This document shows positions 43,925 to 52,312 of a DNA stretch of 64,000 nt, piece after piece. The DNA lies in NCBI GenBank assembly GCA_023394615.1, contig JAEXAI010000016.1:124001-188000 (forward strand). Reading direction: 5' to 3'. The notes beneath the pieces were generated by a model. The model ran no database searches, was not told where the DNA came from, and saw nothing but the letters and a program-made list of their open reading frames with translations. This DNA is from Actinomycetes bacterium (GTDB taxonomy: Bacteria > Actinomycetota > Coriobacteriia > Coriobacteriales > Eggerthellaceae). The position numbers were made by a program, and so were the translations under genes. Numbering within the stretch: position 1 is the first letter of the stretch; each line of letters starts with the position of its first letter.

Positions 43925-44998
43925 TTAGACCGCCGCTTCCAGTTTTTTGGCGCGATCCGCTGTTTGCAGAGCGGTTATCAACTCTTCTAAGCCCGCGCCG
44001 CCTGCGCTCAAAAGCACACCATTGTACGTGCCGTTGTATCCAATGCGATGATCGGTTACACGATCTTGCGGACCGTTGTAGGTGCGAATCTTCTCGGAAC
44101 GGTCGCCCGTTCCTATCTGAGAGCGGCGCTCGGCACCTTCTGCAGCTTGTTGCTCTTCAAGCATCTTGTCATAGAGACGGGCACGCAGAACCGCCATAGC
44201 GGCAATCTTGTTCTGAAGCTGGCTTTTCTGGTCCTGCGACTGCACGACCAAACCGGTGGGCAGATGCGTAATGCGCACAGCAGAGTCAGTGGTGTTCACG
44301 CATTGTCCACCCGGGCCGCCCGCGCGGTACACGTCGATACGCAAGTCTTCTTGTTTCACATCCACTTCCACCTCGTCAGCTTCTGGCAATACGGCCACAG
44401 TTGCCGTAGACGTATGGATGCGACCTTGGCTTTCCGTTTTGGGAATGCGTTGCACGCGATGCACGCCGCTTTCGAACTTCATCTCGGAATAGACTCTATC
44501 GCCCTTCACTTTGAACTGGATTTCCTTATAGCCACCAGCCTCAGATGCGGAAATGTCGAGCGTCTCAATCTTCCAGCCCTTCGAATCGGCCAGATGCGAA
44601 TACATACGGAATAAATCTCCTGCGAACAAGGCTGCCTCGTCGCCGCCAGCGCCTGCACGAATCTCGACGATGATGTCCTTTTCGTCTGCCGGATCAGCAG
44701 GGATCAACATGAATTTGATATCCTCTTCCAGCTTGGGCATCTCGCTTTCGACACGGGAGATCTCTTCCTGCGCGAAATCTTTCATGTCTGGCTCGGACTG
44801 CATTTCCTTCGCCTCGGCCAAATCATCCAAGTCCTGCACATAGGCACGAGCAGCCTCAGCCAACGGCGTCTGATCCGAATACTCTTTGGCCAGGCGATTG
44901 TATTCTTTCTGATTGCCCAGAACTTGAGGGTCGCTCATACGAACCTGCAGTTCGCTATAGGCGTCGATGATTTTCTCCAGCTTTTCCTTCTCCAGCAT
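43925..44998 (-). CDS. prfA: Peptide chain release factor 1
   Basis: A 357-residue class I release factor reading UAA and UAG. The catalytic GGQ sits in YRAGGPGGQCVNTT, with VQRIPKTESQGRIHTS before it and the anticodon-like PxT region in the preceding domain. Complete length. ATG at 44998 with GAAGGAAA upstream. Upstream gap 44999-45116 carries a terminator-like hairpin for trxB. Confidence 0.97.
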   Translation of the reverse strand: MLEKEKLEKIIDAYSELQVRMSDPQVLGNQKEYNRLAKEYSDQTPLAEAARAYVQDLDDLAEAKEMQSEPDMKDFAQEEISRVESEMPKLEEDIKFMLIPADPADEKDIIVEIRAGAGGDEAALFAGDLFRMYSHLADSKGWKIETLDISASEAGGYKEIQFKVKGDRVYSEMKFESGVHRVQRIPKTESQGRIHTSTATVAVLPEADEVEVDVKQEDLRIDVYRAGGPGGQCVNTTDSAVRITHLPTGLVVQSQDQKSQLQNKIAAMAVLRARLYDKMLEEQQAAEGAERRSQIGTGDRSEKIRTYNGPQDRVTDHRIGYNGTYNGVLLSAGGAGLEELITALQTADRAKKLEAAV

Positions 44999-45035
44999 TG
45001 CGCTTTCCTTCAGTCTACGTTTGGGCTATCAACAC

Positions 45036-45059
45036 GAACGCGCCGCAAGCGACGCGTTC
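45036..45059 (-). terminator. Hairpin after trxB
   Basis: GAACGCGTCGC pairs with GCGGCGCGTTC (11 bp, one wobble, tight loop) on the minus strand between trxB and prfA; only a short GTGTTG follows instead of a T-run, so termination strength is uncertain. Confidence 0.5.
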
Positions 45060-45116
45060 TATTTCAATCTTCGCGGCACATGTTTCGACCGCTATACGTT
45101 CAGCTTCTGTATTCTA

Positions 45117-46034
45117 TCACGACACGAGCGATTCCGCCGCTGCCTCCGCAGCATTCGCACCATCAGAAATAGCCGTTGCCACCTGTCGCAGACGCTTCTG
45201 ACGCACATCGCCTGCTGCGAAAACACCCGGTATGCTGGTCGCGCCCGTTTCATCTGCAATCACGTATCCGTCATCATCCAACGGAAGGCTACCTTTGAAC
45301 GCCTCGGTGTTTGGAGTCTTGCCCACCGCCACAAACAGGCCAGGGGCTTCCAGCGTACGGCGCTCACCGGTCTTTTTGTTCTTCACGATAGCACCGGAGA
45401 GCTTGCCATCCTCTTCCAACAACTCGTCAACCAGCGAATCCCAAACGAACTCGATGTTTTCAGCAGCTTCCATCTGATGACGGCTGGCCGCCGTTGCGCG
45501 CAAGGTATCACGCCTGTGCACCACGTAGACTACCGGACAGATACGTGAGAGATACACTGCGTCTGCCGCAGCGGTGTTTCCGCCACCCACCACGATAACG
45601 GGTTTGCCCTTGAAAAAATTGCCATCGCAAGTTGCGCAGTATGAAATACCACGCCCCATCAGGCTTTCTTCGCCCTCAATACCCATCTTCCGACTGCGGG
45701 CGCCCGTGGCCACCACAATAGAGCGAGCAGCATACTGGCCTTCGGTCGTCGTAATCACTTTCGGATTCGCATCCGCATCTATTGCCACAACCTCTTCGTT
45801 TACGTTTACAGCGCCGAAGCGTTCCTCCTGCTGCTGCATGGCAAACGCCAAGTCGAATCCGCCGATACCGTCGGGAAATCCGGGGTAGTTATCTATCTTG
45901 CCCGTCTCGCCCATTTGGCCACCGGCCATAAGCTGCTCGAATATTATCGTGGACAGTCCGGCACGCGCAGCGTACAGAGCCGCCGTCATACCAGCAGGCC
46001 CTGATCCTATTACCGCTAAATCATATGTCTTCAT
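45117..46034 (-). CDS. trxB: Thioredoxin reductase
   Basis: A 305-residue flavoenzyme. FAD loop GSGPAGMTAALYAARAG, the redox-active CATC (Cys133 and Cys136) in SYCATCDGNFF, an NADPH-binding GGGNTAAADA and the C-terminal GDVRQKRLRQVATAISDG are all there. ATG at 46034 with AAAGGG upstream; a GTG at 46040 in frame is less well spaced. It lies 51 bp after trxA, so the pair is an operon. Confidence 0.96.
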   Translation of the reverse strand: MKTYDLAVIGSGPAGMTAALYAARAGLSTIIFEQLMAGGQMGETGKIDNYPGFPDGIGGFDLAFAMQQQEERFGAVNVNEEVVAIDADANPKVITTTEGQYAARSIVVATGARSRKMGIEGEESLMGRGISYCATCDGNFFKGKPVIVVGGGNTAAADAVYLSRICPVVYVVHRRDTLRATAASRHQMEAAENIEFVWDSLVDELLEEDGKLSGAIVKNKKTGERRTLEAPGLFVAVGKTPNTEAFKGSLPLDDDGYVIADETGATSIPGVFAAGDVRQKRLRQVATAISDGANAAEAAAESLVS

Positions 46035-46085
46035 CGACACCCTTTCGCGCTAGCAAACAAATGTTTTGCAGGTAGGAAAAGCGTG

Positions 46086-46394
46086 TTAGTCGAATAGAGA
46101 CATGACGGCAGCCTTCGGCTGCGCACCCATGGTCTGGTTCTTGACTTTGCCGTTTTCAAAGACTATCAGCGTGGGAACGCTCATCACACGGTATTGGCCA
46201 GCGATGTCAGGGCTCTCGTCAACGTCGATCTTGTAAATGTGCGCTTTGCCGGCCATTTCCTTTTCAATCTGCTCGATTGTCGGAGCAAGCATTTTGCACG
46301 GGCCGCACCAGGTTGCGAAGAAGTCGACGAGAACCGGTCCCTTTTCATCCAGAACCTTCTCTTTGAATTCAGCCGATGACAGTACTTGAGTCAT
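46086..46394 (-). CDS. trxA: Thioredoxin
   Basis: A 102-residue thioredoxin with the active site WCGPCK (Cys30, Cys33), the buried Asp in DVDE and the cis-Pro in SVPTLIVFENG. ATG at 46394 with AAGGAGAAG upstream; extension to 46421 in frame is unsupported. It starts the trxA-trxB operon and is divergent from the patatin-like gene; a TATAAT at 46507-46512 lies in the 189-bp shared region and could belong to the plus-strand gene. Confidence 0.97.
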   Translation of the reverse strand: MTQVLSSAEFKEKVLDEKGPVLVDFFATWCGPCKMLAPTIEQIEKEMAGKAHIYKIDVDESPDIAGQYRVMSVPTLIVFENGKVKNQTMGAQPKAAVMSLFD

Positions 46395-46583
46395 TTTCTT
46401 CTCCTTTTTTTCCGGCCGCATATTGCGACCTCCATTGTTTCATTCGCCACTATATCGGTTCCATCTGGATTCTTCGAGCGAATCACGTCCTTTGGCACCG
46501 TACCGTTATAATACACAATCGATTTGGATATTTCAGTTTCGATGTAAGGTTTTCTTGCGTCGCACATCACACGTTCGCATTGG

Positions 46584-47501
46584 ATGACTATGGAGAGCAA
46601 AACAGACTACATTCCCAGCATGCTGCATAAGCCAGCCTATTTAGGCCACGGCGTGGAGCCCTTTGACCTCATTCTGGAAGGCGGGGCTATGCGCGGGCTG
46701 TTCACTGCAGGGGTAACCGACTTCTTCCTCGACAAGGGACTGTGCGCACAACACGTCATCGGCACCTCAGCAGGCGCTTTGGCGGGCTACAACTATGTTG
46801 CCGGTGAAGATGGCCGCACCTGTTACCTGAATACGAAATATTGCACTGACCCACGATACCTTTCCATGAAAAGCTATGTGAAAACGGGAAACGCGCTGGG
46901 AGTGGAGTTGATGTTCGATGAGATTCCCAACAAGCTCGATCCGTTCAACTACGATGCCTTCCGTAAATCTCCCATGGTTCTGACCTCAGTATCCAGTAAT
47001 CTGGAATTAGGTGATGCCGACTACCACACTTTCGGCGACCCCAAAGATGATTTGCCTTACCTGCAGGCATCATCGTCTATGCCGCTGGTCAGCCAAATCG
47101 TGGAAGTGGACGGAAAGAAGCTGCTTGATGGCGGCATCTGCGACAGCGTGCCGTATCTTTTCAGCATGCTGTGCGGAACAAGCAAGCAGGTGGTCGTGCT
47201 GACACAGCACCTAGGTTACAAGAAGCACCGCAACAAAGCAATGGAGATGCTCTCAAAGAAGTACAGCAGCTACCCGCTTTTTTTGGATCGCATCGAGCAT
47301 CGCCATTTCGAGTACAATCTTACCTACAGGCGTTTGCAGCGCATGCACGAGTCCGGTCAGATATTCGTGATTCGCCCACCAGAGCCCGTACGCGTTTCCA
47401 CTATGGAAAGCGATCCCGACAAGCTCTTCGAGCTCTACGAAACAGGTTATCGGGAGGCAGCGATTCACTGGGAAGAGCTGCAAAGGTATTTAGGACTCTA
47501 A
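46584..47501 (+). CDS. Patatin-like phospholipase
   Basis: A 305-residue patatin-fold serine hydrolase. The oxyanion loop LEGGAMRGLFTAGV, the nucleophile elbow GTSAG (Ser62) and the catalytic Asp in DGGICDS are present, giving the Ser-Asp dyad. No signal peptide is seen, so it is probably cytoplasmic. It belongs to the YjjU/RssA-like group of bacterial patatins. Start at 46584 or the ATG at 46590; the ribosome site is weak. Followed by a hydrolase 63 bp later in the same direction. Substrate unknown, likely lipid acyl esters. Confidence 0.87.
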   Translation: MTMESKTDYIPSMLHKPAYLGHGVEPFDLILEGGAMRGLFTAGVTDFFLDKGLCAQHVIGTSAGALAGYNYVAGEDGRTCYLNTKYCTDPRYLSMKSYVKTGNALGVELMFDEIPNKLDPFNYDAFRKSPMVLTSVSSNLELGDADYHTFGDPKDDLPYLQASSSMPLVSQIVEVDGKKLLDGGICDSVPYLFSMLCGTSKQVVVLTQHLGYKKHRNKAMEMLSKKYSSYPLFLDRIEHRHFEYNLTYRRLQRMHESGQIFVIRPPEPVRVSTMESDPDKLFELYETGYREAAIHWEELQRYLGL

Positions 47502-47564
47502 ACCGCTCGGATGTTTCGCAAGATGCTCCGTTTTACACGTCGGGCAACCAAGAAAGGAGCACGC

Positions 47565-48293
47565 ATGCTGTTCATAGGCATCACTACGCACACGAATGAC
47601 TTCACGCAGCTGACAGAGGGCGAGCGTATCTATATCGATGTGCTGCAGCACTTCAACATGACGCCCGTTCTTCTCACAAACACGGCAGATTTCGTGGAAA
47701 CAGAAGAGCAACTTTCACGCGTCGATGCGCTGGTGTTAATCGGCGGCGGAGACGTGCACCCTAGCCGTTACGGTCGCATCGCCATGCCCGATGTGGAATA
47801 CAAGGACGTGAGCAAAGCGCGTGATTTATGCGAGCTACAGCTTGCACGACGAGCGAACCAGATGGACATGCCCACATTAGGCATCTGTCGGGGCAGCCAG
47901 GTGATGAACGTATCAATGGGCGGTACGCTGCACGGCGATATCCAAGCGTGTGGGGTAACACCCAATAAGCATCAGCAGGAAAAACCTTATAGCGATTGCC
48001 ATCAGACCGTGCATATACAGCCTGAAACGCAGCTTTTCGACTTACTGTTCGGTGCCGAACAGCGCCACATCAGCGACATCGATTGGGTCATCAACACCAA
48101 TTCCATGCACCATCAAGCCATTGAACATCCAGCAGAGGGGCTGTATATAAACGCCATTACCACCGATGGCGTCTATGAAGGAGTCGAAGACCCCTCGAAA
48201 CGATTCTTCGTCGGCGTGCAATGGCATCCTGAATACTTGTCAAACTGCATGCCCATTTTCGAAGGGCTGCGCGACGCTTGCCAGCATCCCTAA
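47565..48293 (+). CDS. Class I glutamine amidotransferase-like hydrolase (peptidase C26, PuuD type)
   Basis: A 242-residue protein with the class I amidotransferase triad: Cys108 in GICRGSQ, His and Glu in VQWHPEY near residue 228. LIGGGDVHPSRYG near residue 59 matches gamma-glutamyl-GABA hydrolase and related peptidases. These enzymes free amino compounds from gamma-glutamyl conjugates. ATG at 47565 with AAAGGAG; in-frame codons from 47511 lack a ribosome site. Substrate not determinable from sequence. Confidence 0.88.
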   Translation: MLFIGITTHTNDFTQLTEGERIYIDVLQHFNMTPVLLTNTADFVETEEQLSRVDALVLIGGGDVHPSRYGRIAMPDVEYKDVSKARDLCELQLARRANQMDMPTLGICRGSQVMNVSMGGTLHGDIQACGVTPNKHQQEKPYSDCHQTVHIQPETQLFDLLFGAEQRHISDIDWVINTNSMHHQAIEHPAEGLYINAITTDGVYEGVEDPSKRFFVGVQWHPEYLSNCMPIFEGLRDACQHP

Positions 48294-48411
48294 AGCCACC
48301 AAGTTACCGACCCGCAGCGACCACACTGCAGCGATTGTTCGGACTACACGACCAAAAAGACAGTGCGAGCACACCCTGCACCATCGCCCTTGAACCATCG
48401 AAAGAGGAACC

Positions 48412-49011
48412 ATGAAACTGAACTACAAGGAAGCCCGCTTCGCCGCATCGTATGGCACATCTGCCCAGCTGCCTGCATCAACGCGCCCCGAGATATCCTT
48501 TGTCGGGCGCTCGAACGTAGGCAAGTCCTCCATCATGAACAAAGTCTTTGCACGCAAGAACCTTGTAAAAGTTTCCTCGACACCGGGGAAAACCTCGACA
48601 ATCAATTTCTTCCCCGTTGGTCCGGTCGACTTTGTTGATTTGCCCGGATATGGATACGCACAGGTAGCGAAAAGCGATAAAGGCCGTTGGAGTGAGCTTA
48701 TTGAGGGTTATTTCGCACAAGACCGTCGTTTCACGCTCGTCTGCGCGCTTATCGACATACGCCATGACGCTTCTGCTCTAGATGTGCAGATGGTGGAATT
48801 CCTTGCAGATAGAGAACTACCTTTCGCGCTCGTATTCACGAAAGCCGACAAAGTCGGGAAGAACCAACAAATGAACCAGGTACGCAAGCTTTGCGAGCAA
48901 TTGGTTGTGGCAGGTGACGTTCCCGTGCTAGTCTGCTCGTCGCTCACCGGCCAAGGTGTCGATGACGTGCGCGCCCTCATAGAAGACGCAAGAGCGCAAT
49001 TCGGCAAATAA
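48412..49011 (+). CDS. engB: Ribosome biogenesis GTPase EngB (YsxC/YihA)
   Basis: A 199-residue GTPase that assists 50S subunit assembly. G1 is VGRSNVGKSS (about 31-40), G3 DLPGYGYA, G4 TKAD, and SSLTGQGVDDV is the G5 region. ATG at 48412 with AAAGAGG upstream. It ends the short plus-strand group before a stretch of non-coding DNA. Nothing unusual in the protein. Confidence 0.95.
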   Translation: MKLNYKEARFAASYGTSAQLPASTRPEISFVGRSNVGKSSIMNKVFARKNLVKVSSTPGKTSTINFFPVGPVDFVDLPGYGYAQVAKSDKGRWSELIEGYFAQDRRFTLVCALIDIRHDASALDVQMVEFLADRELPFALVFTKADKVGKNQQMNQVRKLCEQLVVAGDVPVLVCSSLTGQGVDDVRALIEDARAQFGK

Positions 49012-49056
49012 TTGGTGCTTTACCCCCGCTGCGAGATGAGGTTTTAATCATTTTGC

Positions 49057-49253
49057 GATTTCAAAACAGGATTATGGCGATTAATCGAAGCATTGTGACG
49101 CACGGGTACCTATCCTCTTGCAAACATTTTTCGTGACCTGCGGTTATGCAATGCGCCCTCATCACTTCAAGCGTTCGTGCTTTCCGAATATATACTATAA
49201 GTTACGTTTTTTCACAATGCTTCGATTGGTCGCCTTTTTTCTGTTTTGAAATC
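49057..49253. repeat. 197-bp element with 42-bp imperfect terminal inverted repeats (MITE-like)
   Basis: Arms 49057-49098 and 49212-49253 match at 36 of 42 positions, starting GATTTCAAAACAG and ending ATCGAAGCATTGTGA. The interior 113 bp has no open frame of note. Long arms, small size and a place between genes suggest a miniature inverted-repeat transposable element, though no direct target-site duplication could be seen and no second copy is in the window. A large folded RNA is the alternative. Confidence 0.5.
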
Positions 49254-49401
49254 CGGAAATTGGATATCGCAGCGGTAGTTAGCCTATCAGGATGACTGCA
49301 CAAGCATCGGTGCGCGGCTATTCGAATCAAACGGCGTCCGCCAGGCGAGCGAGCACAGAAGCAACGCGACCCGCTGCGTCTCCTCTACCCGTTTGGCAAA
49401 T

Positions 49402-49431
49402 CAAAAAGGGGCGCAGCCGAAGCCACGCCCC
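49402..49431 (-). terminator. Rho-independent terminator of thrS
   Basis: GGGGCGTGGC pairs with GCTGCGCCCC around a TTCG loop (two wobbles) followed by TTTTTG, 27 bp after the thrS stop. Confidence 0.82.
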
Positions 49432-49457
49432 AATACGTTCGATGAAGCTCGCGTCGA

Positions 49458-51374
49458 CTACTTCACGCGAGCGTTCTCGATAATCTTCACGAAGTCATCG
49501 ATTGCCATGCTGCCTCGATCACCGTCTTCGCGGGTACGCACGGAAACCGTATTGTTTTCGATTTCCTTATCACCTACTACCAACATATACGGCACCTTTT
49601 GGCTTTGCGCCTTGGCAATCTTCACGCGCATGGGTTCGTTCTGCTCGAATATCTCGACGCGACCCTCCACGGCGCGGAGCTGGTCGGCCAGCTTCTTGCA
49701 AGCATCCAGATGACGATCGGCGATAGGAATAACCACCACTTGCACGGGAGCCAGCCACAAAGGCAAAGCACCGGCGTAATGCTCGATGAGAATACCCAGG
49801 AAACGCTCGATAGAACCGAACAGCGCACGGTGAATCATGTACGGGCGCGCCTCGCCATTATCGGCGGTACGATACGTCAAATCGAAACGCTCCGGCAGGT
49901 TGAAGTCTATCTGCACCGTAGAGCACTGCCAATGGCGCCCGATTGCATCCTTTACTTTGATATCGATCTTCGGTCCGTAAAAAGCACCGTCACCCTCATT
50001 GATCTCGTAGGGCAGATTGCGCGCATCGCATGCCTGCTTCAGGGCGTTTTCCGCCAACTCCCACATATCATTTGAACCGATGCTCTTCTCGGGACGCGTG
50101 GAAATCTCTGCTTCGTATTCGAAACCGAATTCCTTCATGATGCTATCGGCCAAATCCAAGATGGCAACGACTTCATCAACTACCTGATCATCGCGGCAGA
50201 ACACATGCGCGTCGTCTTGCGTGAACCCGCGAGCACGCATGAGCCCGTGCACAACACCACTCATTTCATGACGGTACACCGTGCCGAACTCGAAGTAGCG
50301 AATCGGCATATCTTTGTAGGAATGTATATCATTGCGATACAGCATCACGTGTCCGGGGCAATTCATGGGTTTCACGCCATATTCAACAGGCCGAGGGTTT
50401 TCTTCACTGCCCTCATTGATGTTGAAGAAATACATGTTCTCGTGATAGAAGTCGTAGTGACCGCTGGTCTTCCACACGTCGGCCTTGTATATATGAGGCG
50501 TGATGACCTCTTCATAGCCGCGACGATACAGCTCGCGACGCAGCCATTCCTGCATGGTACGGATAATACGGGCACCTTTGGGCAGATAGAGCGGCAAACC
50601 AACACCGGCCTGATCATCCATCATATAGATGCCAAGCTCACGGCCGAGTTTGCGATGATCGCGCCTTTCGGCTTCCTCTATCAGATGCAGATAATCTTCC
50701 AAATCCTTCTTGCTGAAAAAGGCAGTGCCGTAGAGACGCTGCAGCATCTCGTTGTCTGCATCGCCTTTCCAGTATGCACCGGCGATTTTCATCAACTTAA
50801 ACGCGCCTATGCATCCTGCACTGGGAAGATGCGGTCCGCGGCACAAATCCACGAAACTGCCGTGGCGATATACCGTAATAGGCTCGTCTTCTGGCAAATC
50901 ATCGATATGCTCTTCTTTGAAGCGCTGAGCTTTGAATATCTCCTTGGCCTCGGCGCGCGTGACAACCTGACGAACGAAAGGCTCGTCAGCCTTCACAATC
51001 TGATCCATCTTCTCTTCGATGGCCGCAAAATCGTCGGTGGACAACGCATGCTCAAGCGCGAAATCATAATAGAACCCGTCTTCGGTTTCGGGTCCGTAGG
51101 CGATTTGCGCATCGGGGTAGAGCATCTGCACGGCTTCAGCCATGATATGGGCTGCCGAATGGCGCAGGATGCCCATGGCTTCAGGGGATTTCGCAGTGAT
51201 GATCTCGACTTTCGCACCTTCATGCACTTCTGCAGTCAAGTCAACAGCCTCGCCGTCAATCTTTCCTGCAAGCGCAGCCTTTGCTAGGCCGGCACCGATA
51301 CTTGCGGCCACATCTGCGACCGTTGCACCGTCCTTGAGTTGTTTGGACGATCCATCTGGTAATACGATATTCAT
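49458..51374 (-). CDS. thrS: Threonyl-tRNA synthetase
   Basis: A 638-residue class II synthetase. TGS domain at the N-terminus (about 1-62), editing domain with HSAAHIMAEAVQ and its zinc-like HxxxH, catalytic core with the motif 2 region FEFGTVYRHEMSG and MNCPGHVMLY, and the C-terminal anticodon-binding domain ending FVKIIENARVK. Full length. ATG at 51374 with AAAGGAAAA. The 237-bp upstream region has no T-box-like terminator, so no tRNA-sensing leader is claimed. A long antisense open frame (50205-51287) is a shadow. Confidence 0.97.
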   Translation of the reverse strand: MNIVLPDGSSKQLKDGATVADVAASIGAGLAKAALAGKIDGEAVDLTAEVHEGAKVEIITAKSPEAMGILRHSAAHIMAEAVQMLYPDAQIAYGPETEDGFYYDFALEHALSTDDFAAIEEKMDQIVKADEPFVRQVVTRAEAKEIFKAQRFKEEHIDDLPEDEPITVYRHGSFVDLCRGPHLPSAGCIGAFKLMKIAGAYWKGDADNEMLQRLYGTAFFSKKDLEDYLHLIEEAERRDHRKLGRELGIYMMDDQAGVGLPLYLPKGARIIRTMQEWLRRELYRRGYEEVITPHIYKADVWKTSGHYDFYHENMYFFNINEGSEENPRPVEYGVKPMNCPGHVMLYRNDIHSYKDMPIRYFEFGTVYRHEMSGVVHGLMRARGFTQDDAHVFCRDDQVVDEVVAILDLADSIMKEFGFEYEAEISTRPEKSIGSNDMWELAENALKQACDARNLPYEINEGDGAFYGPKIDIKVKDAIGRHWQCSTVQIDFNLPERFDLTYRTADNGEARPYMIHRALFGSIERFLGILIEHYAGALPLWLAPVQVVVIPIADRHLDACKKLADQLRAVEGRVEIFEQNEPMRVKIAKAQSQKVPYMLVVGDKEIENNTVSVRTREDGDRGSMAIDDFVKIIENARVK

Positions 51375-51555
51375 ATTTTTTTCCTTTCGCCGGACGTAAA
51401 CAAAACGTCTGCAAATATTCCAACCGGCAAGCCATAGGTAAGGCGAGCCGACATGGTACCTTTATCGAAGCGATGCCTTCGTGAGTCGTAAACGACCCTC
51501 ATTTCCGCGCTATGCGCACCGCATTCTGCGCGGTCTGCGCCCGACCGCTCGCACG

Positions 51556-51581
51556 CAAAAGCGCCCCGTATCCGAGGCGCT
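51556..51581 (-). terminator. Terminator after the zinc-ribbon membrane protein
   Basis: AGCGCCTCG pairs with CGGGGCGCT (one wobble, GATA loop) followed by TTTTG on the minus strand, 30 bp beyond the stop codon. Confidence 0.75.
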
Positions 51582-51611
51582 GCACATACAATCGATTGAC
51601 CCGACCAAACT

Positions 51612-52166
51612 CTAATGCTGGGGTTCGGACGGACGCTGCGAAGTACGAGGCTGCCTCGGCTGCTGCTGGCGCGTCTGCTGCGACGCGCTGCTAGTTCGAC
51701 GGGATCTGGTTGAGGCGGAAGCATGGCTCTGCTTTTTCGCACCCGCTGGAGAGCCGCAGTACGGGCAGATAGTCCACGAGGGATCAAGCGCATGGCCGCA
51801 ATTGGAGCACAGGTTTTTCAAACGCTGGTGGCAATTCGGGCATACCACGTAGTCGGCTTCGACAGGATAGCCGCAATTCGCGCATTCTCCGTATTTCATC
51901 AGCTCACGCTGTTTCAACGTCACTTCCAGTTCTTGTTCATCGCGATCAATCTGCAGAAGCGGCGGACGCAGCATGCAGTAGGCAATCACTCCTACCACCG
52001 GCACCAAAGAGACCAAGGCCCATGCCCACCAATTCGTCCCGCGACGGTAAGCATCGCGAGCGACCCACACCACAACGAGCGCGTACAAGATGACCAGCAT
52101 AGCGATAATAATCGCTATGGTTTGCTGAACCTCCGGCGTTATCAGTTGTGACATCAATTCACTCAT
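51612..52166 (-). CDS. Membrane protein with double zinc ribbon, unknown function
   Basis: A 184-residue protein. Two transmembrane segments (QTIAIIIAMLVILYALVVVW and WWAWALVSLVPVVGVIAYCM, about 15-67) are followed by two zinc-ribbon modules (CANCGYPVEADYVVCPNC and CSNCGHALDPSWTICPYC, about 94-140), each with four cysteines, and a Gln/Arg/Ser-rich disordered tail. Similar TM-plus-zinc-ribbon proteins occur widely and have no settled role. ATG/MSEL at 52166. A palindromic promoter-like element lies upstream. Single gene with its own terminator. Confidence 0.72.
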   Translation of the reverse strand: MSELMSQLITPEVQQTIAIIIAMLVILYALVVVWVARDAYRRGTNWWAWALVSLVPVVGVIAYCMLRPPLLQIDRDEQELEVTLKQRELMKYGECANCGYPVEADYVVCPNCHQRLKNLCSNCGHALDPSWTICPYCGSPAGAKKQSHASASTRSRRTSSASQQTRQQQPRQPRTSQRPSEPQH

Positions 52167-52242
52167 GTTTTAAATCCTCAATTTCATGTCGGGGGATACC
52201 CAACCCTGACTAAAACGCATCGTCCCTGCTTGCGACTGCCCT

Positions 52243-52273
52243 ATTGTACCAAAAGTACAAGCTTGCGCGACAA
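52243..52273 (-). promoter_or_regulatory. Candidate promoter and palindrome upstream of the zinc-ribbon gene
   Basis: TTGTAC-TTTTG-GTACAA (52244-52260) overlaps a TACAAT -10, with TTGTCG 19 bp further upstream as a weak -35. The palindrome may be an operator. Confidence 0.35.
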
Positions 52274-52312
52274 CAGACACTCAAATTCCTCTTGGAGCGT
52301 CATCACAGCTCC

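Larger units (their letters stand above)
49012..49457. other. 446-bp gene-free region between engB and thrS
   Basis: It holds a 197-bp inverted-repeat element (49057-49253), a stretch with no recognisable feature (49254-49401) and the thrS terminator (49402-49431). Short open frames here have no ribosome sites and run through the terminator. Confidence 0.6.

Noticed and set aside
46507..46512. TATAAT in the trxA / patatin-like divergent gap
   Set aside because: No -35 at 16-19 bp; too weak alone to list as a promoter.
49292..49483. 63-codon open frame after the inverted-repeat element
   Set aside because: It runs through the thrS terminator and into thrS, and has no ribosome site.
50205..51287. 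360-codon open frame on the plus strand
   Set aside because: Antisense to thrS with no start signal; shadow of the synthetase gene.
51375..51611. T-box riboswitch before thrS
   Set aside because: An AAGGTACCAT is present but it does not match the TGGNACC core and no terminator or antiterminator hairpin precedes thrS.
51371..51793. 140-codon minus-strand frame upstream of thrS
   Set aside because: Overlaps the zinc-ribbon gene and a terminator; composition is Arg/Ser-rich and unlike neighbours.
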